A model generated the notes under the pieces. It did no database searches. It saw only the letters and a list, made by a program, of their open reading frames with translations, and was not told the DNA's origin. A stretch of 64,000 nt of DNA from positions 86,686-150,685 of the forward strand of contig MEQL01000007.1 of the NCBI GenBank assembly GCA_001770205.1. Direction: 5' to 3'. Shown here piece by piece: positions 17,832 through 26,772 of this stretch; position 1 is the first letter of the stretch; each line of letters starts with the position of its first letter. The position numbers were made by a program, and so were the translations under genes. The DNA is from Bdellovibrionales bacterium RIFOXYD12_FULL_39_22 (lineage in GTDB: Bacteria > Bdellovibrionota > Bacteriovoracia > Bacteriovoracales > Bacteriovoracaceae).

Positions 17832-18742
17832 GATATTTGTCGCTTGATAATCACAAATTTTGTCCTTCTTGTTTGGGATTAGGCTGTCTGGCATTTGGTG
17901 GGTATGGGGTCGGTTTTGTTGATGATCAAAAATTAGAACAGACTTTTTTTAAAGCAATCGACAGTGGGATAAATTTTTTTGATACCGCAGATATATACGG
18001 CCTTGGTCGAGCGGAACTATTTTTAGGAAAGCTTATTTCTAAAACGGCCGGGTTGCGCTCGAAATTGCTTTTGGCCTCAAAATTTGGTGTTCGTCGTTCT
18101 GATATTGGCGAGATTTTTTATGATAATTCTATTGATTGGATAGAACAGGCGTTGATGGCCAGTCTTGAGCGCCTGCAAACAGATTATCTCGATCTATATC
18201 AATTGCATTACCCTGATAACAAAACTCCCATTGAAGAGGTTATGAATTTTTTGGATAAAAAACGGCAAGAGGGAGTGATTAGGTATTTTGGTGTTTCAAA
18301 TGTCAGTGATAACGGAGTTCTTTCGGAACTTGCCAAAAAATATCCATATTTTATTACTGCGCAAATGGAAGGTAGTCTGATTCATAATCCAAATACTGCC
18401 AATTTTCCAGAACAGATTGCGCCAATTTTTTATGGGGTATTAGCGCAAGGCCTACTGTCTGGGAAGTATGACAAAGATAGTAAGTTTGCAGAAAACGACG
18501 CCAGAAGTCGGCCCAAATATGTTAATTTTCACGGAGAAAAATTGGCGCAAAATTTAGAAGTAGTTGAGCGACTTAAAGTATTTGCAAAGAAATATGGGAT
18601 GACTCCAACTCAAATGGCATTTCGTTGGGTTCTAGATCATTATCCAAGGGCCGTGGCCTTGATTGGAGCAAAGGATCAAGAACAACTTATCGAGGCCCTT
18701 GAGAGTTGTAGCTGCGTCTCTCAAATAGATTGGACTATATGA
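17828..18742 (+). CDS. Aldo/keto reductase
   Basis: A 304-residue NAD(P)H-dependent TIM-barrel oxidoreductase. The catalytic tetrad is visible: aspartate in FFDTADIYG, tyrosine in the same motif, lysine in LLASKFGVRR, and histidine in LYQLHYPDN. The C-terminal LIGAKDQEQLIEAL cofactor-binding stretch is present. It overlaps both neighbours by four bases (ATGA), so it belongs to the glycan operon. It may reduce a keto-sugar or a small aldehyde used as a substituent, for example a phosphonate aldehyde. The substrate is not readable. Confidence 0.85.
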   Translation: MRYLSLDNHKFCPSCLGLGCLAFGGYGVGFVDDQKLEQTFFKAIDSGINFFDTADIYGLGRAELFLGKLISKTAGLRSKLLLASKFGVRRSDIGEIFYDNSIDWIEQALMASLERLQTDYLDLYQLHYPDNKTPIEEVMNFLDKKRQEGVIRYFGVSNVSDNGVLSELAKKYPYFITAQMEGSLIHNPNTANFPEQIAPIFYGVLAQGLLSGKYDKDSKFAENDARSRPKYVNFHGEKLAQNLEVVERLKVFAKKYGMTPTQMAFRWVLDHYPRAVALIGAKDQEQLIEALESCSCVSQIDWTI

Positions 18743-20007
18743 GAATATGGCTAATTAAGGCCGGAGAGCCATTTCCTCTTTCATCATCAGCTCGTTTATT
18801 CCGAACTGGTATGATGGCCAACATTTTAATTGAGCGAGGCCATCATGTCGTTTGGTGGACTACGGCCTATGATCACTTTGAGAAAAAATACATTGCAGAC
18901 AAATTTACGATTCATCGGTTACAAAATAATTATGAGCTGGCCATTCTCTATCCTACGACGCCATATAGAAAAAACATTTCATTAGCGAGAATAAAAAATC
19001 ATCAAGAATTAGCGCAGACATTTGTCAGAGAGATTAATTCGTTTCCCCTTCCAGATATTATTGTGTGCTCTTATCCCATTATTGAGTTGGCCGAGGAGGC
19101 AATTAGGTTTGGTCAGCGGCATAACATCCCGGTGGTGGTGGATATTAGAGATTTATGGCCAGATGTTTTTTTAGAGGTCTTGCCGCGTTACCTTAATTTT
19201 TTAGGACGGCCGTTTTTATATTTTTTAAACCAGAAGGCACAATATGTATTTGATAACGCCGAAACGATTATTGGTTTAACAGATGAATTTTTACAATGGG
19301 CCTATAAAAAATCTAATCGAAAGCAATTAAAGAAACATATTAACGATTTTGTTGTTCCTATGGGATATTCAGATGTCATTCCGGATGCAGGGGACGTGAT
19401 AAATGCTGACCAGTTTTGGGAAAAACAAGGAGTGGTGAAAACTAATTTTAATATCTGCTTTTTTGGTGCACTAGGAAAACAATTTGATATGAAGACGGTG
19501 ATTGAAGCGGCAAAAAGGATGCAAAATAGAAATGATAGAAATGATAGGATCAAGTTCATTATCTGCGGGGATGGAGAGTCTTTAGCATTATATAAAGAGC
19601 AGGCAAGTGATTTATCTAATGTGTTATTTACTGGGCGAGTGGACAAAGTAAAAATTTATTCATTAATGAGACGATCAAGTATCGGATTAGCGCCATATAA
19701 AAATAGTTTTGACTTTAGGGCCAGTATTGGCAATAAACCGGCCGAATATTTTTCCGCGGGCCTTCCTATTATTTCCGCAGTCGACGGCGTGTTAGGTAGA
19801 CATCTTCGTCAATATAATTGTGGCCTGATTTATTCTTCCGGAGATCCTAGTGATTTAGTAGATAAAATTATGGAGCTATATAACAATCGTTCGAAGTGTG
19901 AGAAGATGAGTTCCAATGCGCAGGCCTTGTATGCAGAGAAGTTTATTGCTAAAAAAGTTTATACAGAATTTGCAAAAAAACTGGAGGCCATCTCCAATAG
20001 GTATTGA
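18739..20007 (+). CDS. Glycosyltransferase family 4 (WbuB-like)
   Basis: A 422-residue GT-B enzyme. I use the ATG at 18739, overlapping the previous stop, instead of the TTG nine bases earlier. The N-terminus is GEPFPLSSSARLFRTGMMAN, typical of WbuB-like enzymes that act on amino sugars. Then VVVDIRDLWPDV, ICFFGALGKQFD, ICGDGES and NKPAEYFSAGLPIISA at the donor site. An in-frame 9-base duplication encodes NRNDRNDR around residue 260. Likely adds the second sugar after the initiating transferase. Confidence 0.88.
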   Translation: MRIWLIKAGEPFPLSSSARLFRTGMMANILIERGHHVVWWTTAYDHFEKKYIADKFTIHRLQNNYELAILYPTTPYRKNISLARIKNHQELAQTFVREINSFPLPDIIVCSYPIIELAEEAIRFGQRHNIPVVVDIRDLWPDVFLEVLPRYLNFLGRPFLYFLNQKAQYVFDNAETIIGLTDEFLQWAYKKSNRKQLKKHINDFVVPMGYSDVIPDAGDVINADQFWEKQGVVKTNFNICFFGALGKQFDMKTVIEAAKRMQNRNDRNDRIKFIICGDGESLALYKEQASDLSNVLFTGRVDKVKIYSLMRRSSIGLAPYKNSFDFRASIGNKPAEYFSAGLPIISAVDGVLGRHLRQYNCGLIYSSGDPSDLVDKIMELYNNRSKCEKMSSNAQALYAEKFIAKKVYTEFAKKLEAISNRY

Positions 20008-20053
20008 TGGTTATTCTTACAATTCCTATGTTTTATATGCTGGAGTTATGGAT

Positions 20054-21304
20054 ATGGAAAATCGGATTATTCAATTTATAGGGAAGACAACATACTTGGC
20101 ATTTTTACTGCTGGCAGCGCTGCTATTTATTGCCTTTGCCTTAAGTTCGCTTCATCACATTTTTCTTATTCCTCCGGCCTTATATTTTTTATATTTGTCC
20201 GCCAAAAAAGGTGAGTTGCGTCAGCAGTTTTGTCAGTCTAGGGCAGAGTTATTTCTGCTATTATTGGTTATTACCGCCCTGATTTCGATTGTGATCAACA
20301 TTGATATGATTAAAGCGCCTCTAAAAAACATATTAAAGCTTAAATATTTTATTATTCCCTTGCTCGCTATTCCTGCCCTTAAATATACCTTCAGGACTTA
20401 TATTACAGAGCGAAAAATCAAAATTTTGGCCAATACATTTTTAATTTCCATTACGGTGGCCACGGTAGCTGGGATGATTGGAATGAAGACCGGATTTAAT
20501 CCGCTTAAGTGGGCAACGGTAAAAACCGCTCGCAATGCTGGGATGTATGGCATGGTGATGAGCTACGCTTATGGACTTAGTATGATATTGCCGGCAATGT
20601 TGGCGACGATTGTTGCCTTGAGAAATAAGAATAATCGTTATCTTACTAACTATGTAAGTGAAAAACTTCTATGGGGAGCAACAATTGTTAATTTGCTCGG
20701 CCTATATTTTTCTTATACGCGGGGGGCAATGTTGGGAATGATTGCTGCTTTACCGTTTGTTTTTTTCTTTGCGCGCAGGAAAATATTTTGGGCCATGATG
20801 GCCATGGCCGGAGTTGTTTTCTCTGTGATAATTGTTATTACATTCAGCGGTACAAACATTAATTACTATCGTTTAAATGCGGCCAAAAGTAATTTTTTGC
20901 GAATGAGTATCTATAAGGTTGTGGTAAAAATGGCCGAAGAAAAACCACTTCTAGGAGTAGGATTTCGCAATGTTGAACGGCAAGTAAAAGAATTTCGTAA
21001 TAAATATCAAATGCAAGATTCTAAGTTTGTTGGCCATGCACACAATAACTATCTTGAGTTTCTAGGAGGGACGGGGATTATTGGGTTCACCTTTTTTGCC
21101 CTATTTTTGTTTTCCTGGATGCAGATGCTATTGGTTAGCAATAATATTTGGCCTGCACAAATATTACTTCCGTTTATGATCAGTTTTTTAACTTCGGGAC
21201 TTTTTCAGAGTACTATCATTGATGGTGAAAATACCTATCTTGTAATGGCCTTGTTCATGTTAAGTCTGATGCGGTGCTCAGAAAAGGTACGACGAACCTC
21301 ATAA
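20054..21304 (+). CDS. O-antigen ligase / Wzy-type membrane protein
   Basis: About 416 residues with ten or more membrane segments. The Wzy_C signature region is present: YTRGAMLGMIAALPFVF and, in the long periplasmic loop, VGHAHNNYLEFLGGTGIIG with the conserved histidine. Such proteins join a finished glycan to lipid A core, or polymerise repeat units, on the periplasmic side. I start at the ATG at 20054 because GGAG lies eight bases upstream. A longer frame reaching back to 19916 would overlap the glycosyltransferase gene and add an unlikely basic leader. Last gene of the plus-strand glycan operon. Confidence 0.85.
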   Translation: MENRIIQFIGKTTYLAFLLLAALLFIAFALSSLHHIFLIPPALYFLYLSAKKGELRQQFCQSRAELFLLLLVITALISIVINIDMIKAPLKNILKLKYFIIPLLAIPALKYTFRTYITERKIKILANTFLISITVATVAGMIGMKTGFNPLKWATVKTARNAGMYGMVMSYAYGLSMILPAMLATIVALRNKNNRYLTNYVSEKLLWGATIVNLLGLYFSYTRGAMLGMIAALPFVFFFARRKIFWAMMAMAGVVFSVIIVITFSGTNINYYRLNAAKSNFLRMSIYKVVVKMAEEKPLLGVGFRNVERQVKEFRNKYQMQDSKFVGHAHNNYLEFLGGTGIIGFTFFALFLFSWMQMLLVSNNIWPAQILLPFMISFLTSGLFQSTIIDGENTYLVMALFMLSLMRCSEKVRRTS

Positions 21305-21408
21305 TATTTATGTAATAATATTTATGGTCAAGTTACATTTTCTGTTGTTACCATATCTGCCACAAATATTTTTTATTATTAACTGCGACAATGACAATGG
21401 AGGCAACA

Positions 21409-22569
21409 ATGGCAGTGTATATTTTATCGGGGGCACGAACCCCTAGTGGTAGTTTTATGGGAGCATTATCTTCAGTTCCCGCTCCTCGCTTAGGAGCAGT
21501 GGCCATTAAGGGAGCTTTGGCCAATGCTCAAATCTCTGGTGATAAAGTTGGCGAAGTATTTATGGGAAATGTTATTCAGACGGGAGAAGGCCAGGCACCG
21601 GCACGTCAGGCCGCATTGTTTGCGGAGTTGCCTGAATCTGTTCCCTGTACGACAGTTAACAAAGTGTGTGGTTCTGGAATGAAAACCATAATTATGGGAG
21701 CGCAATCAATATTGGCCGGAGATAATAATTTGGTAGTTGCCGGTGGTATGGAAAATATGTCCATGATTCCTCATTTTGTGGGAGGCAGTCGTTCGGGGAC
21801 TAAATTTGGGCATATTGAAATGAAAGATACATTGTTGCATGATGGGTTGTGGGATGTTTATACTAACCGCGCCATGGGAAATTGTGCGGAAGAGTGTGTG
21901 ACAAAATTTAATTTTAGTAGGCAAGCACAAGACGCATTTGCCATTGAATCTTTTAAGCGTGCACAACAGGCGATGAAAGAGGGTATTTTTAAAAAGGAAA
22001 TTGTTCCAGTTACCATCAAGGGCAAGGCCGGAGATGTGGTGATTTCCGAAGATGAAGGGCCAATGACGGCCAAGTTTGACAAGATTCCTGCTTTGAAACC
22101 GGCCTTTGATAAAAATGGCTCGATAACTGCGGCCAACGCCTCCACCATTAATGATGGCGCTTCCGCGGTAGTTTTGGGAGGAGAAGAGTATCGCAGTAAA
22201 GCAAAATTTAAAATTGTTGCTTATGCCGGGCATGCTCAAAATCCTACCTGGTTTACTACGGCGCCGGCGGCAGCAATGAAAAAGTGCTTGGAAAAAGCAC
22301 ATTTGAAATTAAGTGATATTGATCTATTTGAAATTAACGAGGCCTTTGCTTGTGTGACGATGGCCGCTATGACAGAGTTAGCACTAGATCATTCTAAAGT
22401 TAACATCTATGGTGGTGGAGTGAGCCTAGGACATCCTATAGGAAATTCTGGAACTCGCATTGTGGTTACGTTAATGAATGCAATGGAGCAGAAAAAATCG
22501 AAATATGGTATGGCCTCGATATGTATAGGTGGTGGTGAGGCCTTGTCTCTCATTCTCGAAAGACTTTAA
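21409..22569 (+). CDS. Acetyl-CoA acetyltransferase (thiolase)
   Basis: A 386-residue biosynthetic-type thiolase, condensing or cleaving acetoacetyl-CoA. The nucleophilic cysteine lies in TTVNKVCGSGMK, the catalytic histidine in SLGHPIGNSG, and the second cysteine in CIGGGEALSL, with NEAFACVT also in place. The ATG at 21409 is preferred over two ATGs upstream because GGAGG lies five bases before it. It stands alone downstream of an AT-rich gap. Roughly 14 GGCC tetramers fall in this gene by hand count, an example of the window's bias. Confidence 0.93.
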   Translation: MAVYILSGARTPSGSFMGALSSVPAPRLGAVAIKGALANAQISGDKVGEVFMGNVIQTGEGQAPARQAALFAELPESVPCTTVNKVCGSGMKTIIMGAQSILAGDNNLVVAGGMENMSMIPHFVGGSRSGTKFGHIEMKDTLLHDGLWDVYTNRAMGNCAEECVTKFNFSRQAQDAFAIESFKRAQQAMKEGIFKKEIVPVTIKGKAGDVVISEDEGPMTAKFDKIPALKPAFDKNGSITAANASTINDGASAVVLGGEEYRSKAKFKIVAYAGHAQNPTWFTTAPAAAMKKCLEKAHLKLSDIDLFEINEAFACVTMAAMTELALDHSKVNIYGGGVSLGHPIGNSGTRIVVTLMNAMEQKKSKYGMASICIGGGEALSLILERL

Positions 22570-22580
22570 GGTTCTATCAG

Positions 22581-22645
22581 AGGTACGTTATACCTTTTCT
22601 AAGCGCTGCGTTTAACACAGTGCCTAGAAAAAATATGACGTACCT
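22581..22645. terminator. Imperfect 30-bp inverted repeat between convergent genes
   Basis: Arms 22581-22610 and 22616-22645 pair at about four of every five positions around a 5-base loop (TTTAA). The mismatches I can see are all transitions, so several would be G-U pairs in RNA. The right arm encodes the last residues of the minus-strand DUF1624 protein. It is placed as a two-way terminator, though without a strong T-run. Confidence 0.6.
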
Positions 22646-23355
22646 AACACTATTCCGTACAGTAGCGGTTGGTGTAACATATATATCCACAAAGCATTTA
22701 TTCCTAGCCATGAGAGTATTTTTCCGCCCGCGATGCGTTGCGAATCGATTTGATGAAATTTATAGTGGAATGCAAAAATTCCCAAGCAGACGGCGCCAAA
22801 CCAAGGAAAAGGGGCAATGTAGTCCATGGATTTATGGCCTAAGACAAACCAAGGTAAATTGTAATCAAAAAAAATAGAAGGGATAAATAAGGCCAGCGCA
22901 ATTAATAGCGAGATTTTTGGTCGATCTAAAAAAGGGAGGGCCATTAGACTTGTTAGTGTTATACAGTGCAAAGTTCCAAAATAGATCCAGCGGTCTGGAA
23001 ACATTAGATAGGTCGTAAGGGAAACAACTACTGAGAAAAAAGCAATTTTTCCAAGTCGTGGCCAAAATTTTTCCCACCTAATTTTTTGTGCATGGGCCAT
23101 GGCCAAAGAAATTCCAACACAAAATAGAAATAAAAAAACAATTAGGCGTGGCAAAAAGTACCAAAATTTTTCTTCTATAAAATCAATTTTCAAATAACCA
23201 AAGGCAGTAAGATCGAAGGAGGCATGAAAAAAAATCATTAGAGCGACGGCAACTCCCCTTGTTTGATCAATAATCGGAAAGCGAACTAAAGTCGAGGATG
23301 ATAAGTATGATGAAGACAATGAAGAGTGTGACGAAGAGTCAGGATTTATGCTCAT
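22624..23355 (-). CDS. DUF1624 (heparan acetyltransferase-like) membrane protein
   Basis: A 243-residue integral membrane protein with about seven hydrophobic segments. The N-terminus is a serine-rich tail followed by the family hallmark FPIIDQTRGVAVALMIFFHAS, where the DxxRG and the late histidine resemble the catalytic region of acyltransferases that move acetyl groups across a membrane. The substrate in bacteria is unknown. The 3' end lies within the inverted repeat shared with the thiolase gene. No operon partner is obvious; the rhodanese gene upstream is 42 bases away in the same direction and could be co-transcribed. Confidence 0.8.
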   Translation of the reverse strand: MSINPDSSSHSSLSSSYLSSSTLVRFPIIDQTRGVAVALMIFFHASFDLTAFGYLKIDFIEEKFWYFLPRLIVFLFLFCVGISLAMAHAQKIRWEKFWPRLGKIAFFSVVVSLTTYLMFPDRWIYFGTLHCITLTSLMALPFLDRPKISLLIALALFIPSIFFDYNLPWFVLGHKSMDYIAPFPWFGAVCLGIFAFHYKFHQIDSQRIAGGKILSWLGINALWIYMLHQPLLYGIVLGTSYFF

Positions 23356-23397
23356 TGGTTAATTACCCAAGGACTTTGCCTCGAATGTTTTAATTTT

Positions 23398-23931
23398 CTA
23401 ATAAAATTGCTCACAATTTGTTCCGGCCACTCCGCGTTTGTATAGTTTAGCAAGGCCGGGAACCCCTTCTCCAAACCACTTAACTTGGGAGGCAGGAATA
23501 TTCCACTCGCATGCAGTTTGAATGGCCGCATTAAGACTGCGATGACACTTTAGTGCATTACAGTAGAAAACAACTATTTTGCCTTTGTCGGTGTATTGTT
23601 TAACAATCTCTGCCGTTAATAAGTTGCCCTTATCGTTTTTGGCCTGAAAAGCATGATTAACCGCACCTTTTATTTGACACTGTTTAAAAAATGAATCTGG
23701 ACGAGTATCAATAAAGACATATTTGTCTTTGTCGGCGGCAGTTAAATATTCTTTTGCTTTTGCAGGCGAGATTAGATTTAGTCCGGCAGAGGGATCAGAT
23801 TTGGGGGCAGCATCTCCCTGGAAAGTATCCTTATTGAAGGACTCAAATCCTGGATTCATTACGCAAGCGGCTTCCAGCATATTGCAGGAAAATAGTGCGG
23901 TGATAAAGATAGAGAAAATAAATACTTTCAT
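23398..23931 (-). CDS. Periplasmic rhodanese-like protein
   Basis: A 177-residue secreted protein. Residues 1-21 form a signal peptide (MKVFIFSIFITALFSCNMLEA). The single rhodanese domain has FIDTRPDSFFKQCQIKGAVN and the active loop FYCNALKCHRS with the persulfide cysteine. Extra cysteines (CVMN near the mature start, CEW and CEQ near the end) suggest disulfides. It probably handles sulfur or thiol groups in the periplasm. A cysteine at position 16 is not a good lipobox. Start is ATG at 23931. Confidence 0.82.
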   Translation of the reverse strand: MKVFIFSIFITALFSCNMLEAACVMNPGFESFNKDTFQGDAAPKSDPSAGLNLISPAKAKEYLTAADKDKYVFIDTRPDSFFKQCQIKGAVNHAFQAKNDKGNLLTAEIVKQYTDKGKIVVFYCNALKCHRSLNAAIQTACEWNIPASQVKWFGEGVPGLAKLYKRGVAGTNCEQFY

Positions 23932-24084
23932 CAGAAACTCCGTGGGTTAAAGAAATAATAACACTTTTTCTAGTGTGGATTTAGTTTACTATTTAGTGAT
24001 GATTTCTCAAGCGATAATATAAAGGGAAAGATTCTTCCTTTTTATCCGATAAATTTAAGAAAAGACCGAGTAAATGCTTACAGA

Positions 24085-24113
24085 TTGACGATTGTTGATG
24101 TGAAAAATATCAT
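24085..24113 (+). promoter_or_regulatory. Sigma-70-type promoter for the penicillin acylase gene
   Basis: TTGACG (24085-24090), 17-base spacer, TATCAT (24108-24113). Transcription would begin near 24120, which excludes the in-frame TTG at 24117 as a start and supports the ATG at 24201. It lies in the divergent gap with the rhodanese gene. Confidence 0.55.
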
Positions 24114-24200
24114 TGGTTGTTAGTGCATTTGATGCGAAAAGCAACAAAGCGAATAAGGAAAAATACAAAATACTATCATAACCTTTGCCAGGATTATTTT

Positions 24201-26603
24201 ATGAAGAAATATTACAAAAAAGTATGGCCAATACTTGTCTTAATTACTCTATTGAGTGTGGTTGGAATCTATTTTTTTATTCATAGATCTTTGCCGAAAA
24301 CAGTTGGGGAATTAGTTGTTTTCAACAAAGAGATAAATTCTCAGGTCGAAATGGTTAGCGATAACTGGGGAATTCCTCACATCTATGCACAAAATGAGAG
24401 TGATGCAAATTTTGTGCTGGGATATAAGATGGCCTCGGATCGCTTATTTCAAATGGAGCTCTATCGGCGGATGTCTCAGGGAACATTGGCCGAAATTTTT
24501 GGAAAAGATGCTTTAGAATTAGACAAAATGTTTCGTACAGTCGGGTTTGCTCATTACGCACGAAAATTATATCAAAAGCGCTTGGCCGCAATGAATCCGA
24601 TGATGCTGGCCGACCTGCGGAAGTTTTTTGCGGGGATAAACTACTATATTGAACATGAAACCCTTCCCTATGAATTTAGCTTGCTTAATTTTAGGCCGGC
24701 AAAATTTAATCCGGAAGATTCAATTGCGTTTATTGGTTACATGGGTTTTCGCTTTGCCGTAGGAATAAAGCAAGATCTTCTTTTTTCTAATCTTTCAAAA
24801 ATACTGTCTCCGGCCCTTTTTACCCAATTGCGCAACAATAGCGGAAATATTCCCAAAACGCAGATGCAAATTGGCCGCGTATTATTGGATAATTTGCAAA
24901 AATTTGAGGCCGCACATGACCTAGCACTACCGGCCTTTGATGGCAGTAATGCCTGGGTACTTTCACCTTGGCGCTCAAAAAGTGGCGGCGCTCTTTTGGC
25001 CTCAGATCCCCATATTGGTTTTTCAAATCCGAATATATGGTATGAAGCGCATGTGGAGACTCCTTCTTGGAAGCTGTATGGCCATTTTTTACCGCTAATC
25101 CCCTTTCCGGTGCTTGGACACAATTTAGATTATGGTTGGGCCATAACAATTGCTTACTATGATGATATGGATCTTTATCGTGAAACTATTTCCGAAGATG
25201 GACGCTCGGTAATGTTTCAAGAGAGGTGGGTCCCGCTAGAGCGTTATCCTCAGGTTATAAAAGTTAAAGGCCATAGTGATTTTAAATTTGATCTTCTTAT
25301 AACACCTCATGGCCCACTGCTTTCTTCCCTTTTTCCTAAAGAAAATATTTCTCTTAAGTGGACTTATTATATGGAAGAGAATGCCACGCTGGAAGGGTTG
25401 TATAAAATGGGCCATGCACAAAATATGGAAGATTTTAAGCAAGGAGTGGCACTGGGGGCATCTCCTGGACTTAATATTTTATATGCAGATAAGATTGGAA
25501 ATATTGGATGGTGGCCAATGGGGGCAATTCCGCTTAGGAATAAAAGTGACGATGGAGATTTGATTTTAGATGGAGCTAGTGGAGTTGATGAATATATTCG
25601 TTATCTAGAGTTTAGAGAAAAACCATCATCAGAAAATCCGTCCAGTGGTGTGATTATTTCTGCGAATCAACGTCCTCGCAACGATAGTTGGGGACTTCGT
25701 GGATATTGGCCAGCAGATAATCGTTATCTATCTATAGATAAAATGTTGATGGCACAGGAAAAATGGTCACTAGAAGAACTCAAAAAAGTACAAACTGCCA
25801 GCTTTGATGTTGGTATTGCCCACCATTTGGAAATACTTTTGCGTGCTATCAATGTTGAACAAATGTTAAATGATACAAAAAATGGTGAAAGCTATCGTAT
25901 GGTCACTCGCCTGCTAAGTAACTGGGATATGCGCTCAGAAGTAGATAGTGCTCCAGCGGCCATATATCATCAAACAATGCGACAGGCCCTGATTTTTCTT
26001 TTAGACGAACTCTCTTCTGGAGAGATGATGGGAGGTGGAATGGGGCCTAAAGAGTACTGTCAGTTAGATGCCAAAGATTTCTTTTTCAATGCATTATTAG
26101 ACGATCGAGAATCTGCATGGTGGGATATAAAGGCCACTTCTAACATTGAAAGTAGAGATGATATTTTAAGAATGGCCTTCGCAGAGGCACTTGATTTTTT
26201 ACGTTCTCGTTGGGGAGCTGATCCTGCTTCCTGGAAATGGGGGGCGTTGCATACGCTAGAATTTACCCATCCATTAGGTCGTAAGTATCCACTAAACTAC
26301 ATTTTTAATGTTGGCCCGTTGGCAGTTTCTGGAGGAGCAAATCAGATAAATCATTATCATGATACTGGCTGTGAGAGCGAATTTAAGGTTACGGCCGGGG
26401 CCTCTACGAGGAGATTAATCGATTTTTATGACGCCACTAACTCTTGGGGCATTCTCCCCCTGGGAATATCTGGCCATATTTTAAGCAAACACTATAAGGA
26501 TCAGTTGCCACTTTTCATTGGAGGAAAGTATCGTTCTCAGTGGCTAGAACGATCTTCTATTGAGAAAAATCGTGAATCGGTGTTGATTTTTAGAGCGTTG
26601 TAG
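24201..26603 (+). CDS. Penicillin acylase family (S45) hydrolase
   Basis: An 800-residue Ntn hydrolase, exported or membrane-anchored through a hydrophobic N-terminal segment (about residues 8-27). It is expected to cut itself before the serine at about residue 249 (FDGSNAWVLSP), giving alpha and beta chains with that serine as nucleophile. Later conserved pieces include GGALLASDPHIGF, PFPVLGHNLDYGWA and SANQRPRN. Family members hydrolyse amides such as beta-lactam side chains or acyl-homoserine lactones; the substrate is unknown here. The chosen ATG has AGGA seven bases upstream. Confidence 0.9.
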   Translation: MKKYYKKVWPILVLITLLSVVGIYFFIHRSLPKTVGELVVFNKEINSQVEMVSDNWGIPHIYAQNESDANFVLGYKMASDRLFQMELYRRMSQGTLAEIFGKDALELDKMFRTVGFAHYARKLYQKRLAAMNPMMLADLRKFFAGINYYIEHETLPYEFSLLNFRPAKFNPEDSIAFIGYMGFRFAVGIKQDLLFSNLSKILSPALFTQLRNNSGNIPKTQMQIGRVLLDNLQKFEAAHDLALPAFDGSNAWVLSPWRSKSGGALLASDPHIGFSNPNIWYEAHVETPSWKLYGHFLPLIPFPVLGHNLDYGWAITIAYYDDMDLYRETISEDGRSVMFQERWVPLERYPQVIKVKGHSDFKFDLLITPHGPLLSSLFPKENISLKWTYYMEENATLEGLYKMGHAQNMEDFKQGVALGASPGLNILYADKIGNIGWWPMGAIPLRNKSDDGDLILDGASGVDEYIRYLEFREKPSSENPSSGVIISANQRPRNDSWGLRGYWPADNRYLSIDKMLMAQEKWSLEELKKVQTASFDVGIAHHLEILLRAINVEQMLNDTKNGESYRMVTRLLSNWDMRSEVDSAPAAIYHQTMRQALIFLLDELSSGEMMGGGMGPKEYCQLDAKDFFFNALLDDRESAWWDIKATSNIESRDDILRMAFAEALDFLRSRWGADPASWKWGALHTLEFTHPLGRKYPLNYIFNVGPLAVSGGANQINHYHDTGCESEFKVTAGASTRRLIDFYDATNSWGILPLGISGHILSKHYKDQLPLFIGGKYRSQWLERSSIEKNRESVLIFRAL

Positions 26604-26625
26604 GGGGTAAACGGCAAAATCTCCA

Positions 26626-26742
26626 ATGAAAAAAATAATTTTACCAATGATAAAAAAAAATGAAATTTTTTATATCTTTCTTGTTTTTTTCATGCTTATA
26701 ATTATTGCATTGGAGAATTGGGTATATCGTGATCGTTTATAA
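26626..26742 (+). CDS. Possible 38-residue single-span membrane protein
   Basis: A short frame ATG at 26626 to TAA at 26742. It encodes a lysine-rich start, one hydrophobic span (residues about 14-29, IFYIFLVFFMLIIIAL) and a charged tail ENWVYRDRL, which is the positive-inside/charged-tail shape of small membrane proteins. It sits 22 bases after the penicillin acylase stop. No convincing ribosome site is seen, and the stretch is A/T-rich, so it may be chance. Confidence 0.4.
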   Translation: MKKIILPMIKKNEIFYIFLVFFMLIIIALENWVYRDRL

Positions 26743-26772
26743 GATTGAAAGATCAACGGAATAATTGCTTAA

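Noticed and set aside
19916..20053. Longer N-terminus for the O-antigen-ligase-like gene
   Set aside because: It would overlap the glycosyltransferase gene by about 90 bases; GGAG fits the ATG at 20054.
21706..22302. 198-residue frame opposite the thiolase
   Set aside because: Cysteine- and histidine-rich shadow frame with no start signal; the thiolase motifs explain the region.
24117..24200. Longer penicillin acylase start
   Set aside because: The TTG lies at the predicted transcript start, so it cannot have a ribosome site; the ATG at 24201 has one.
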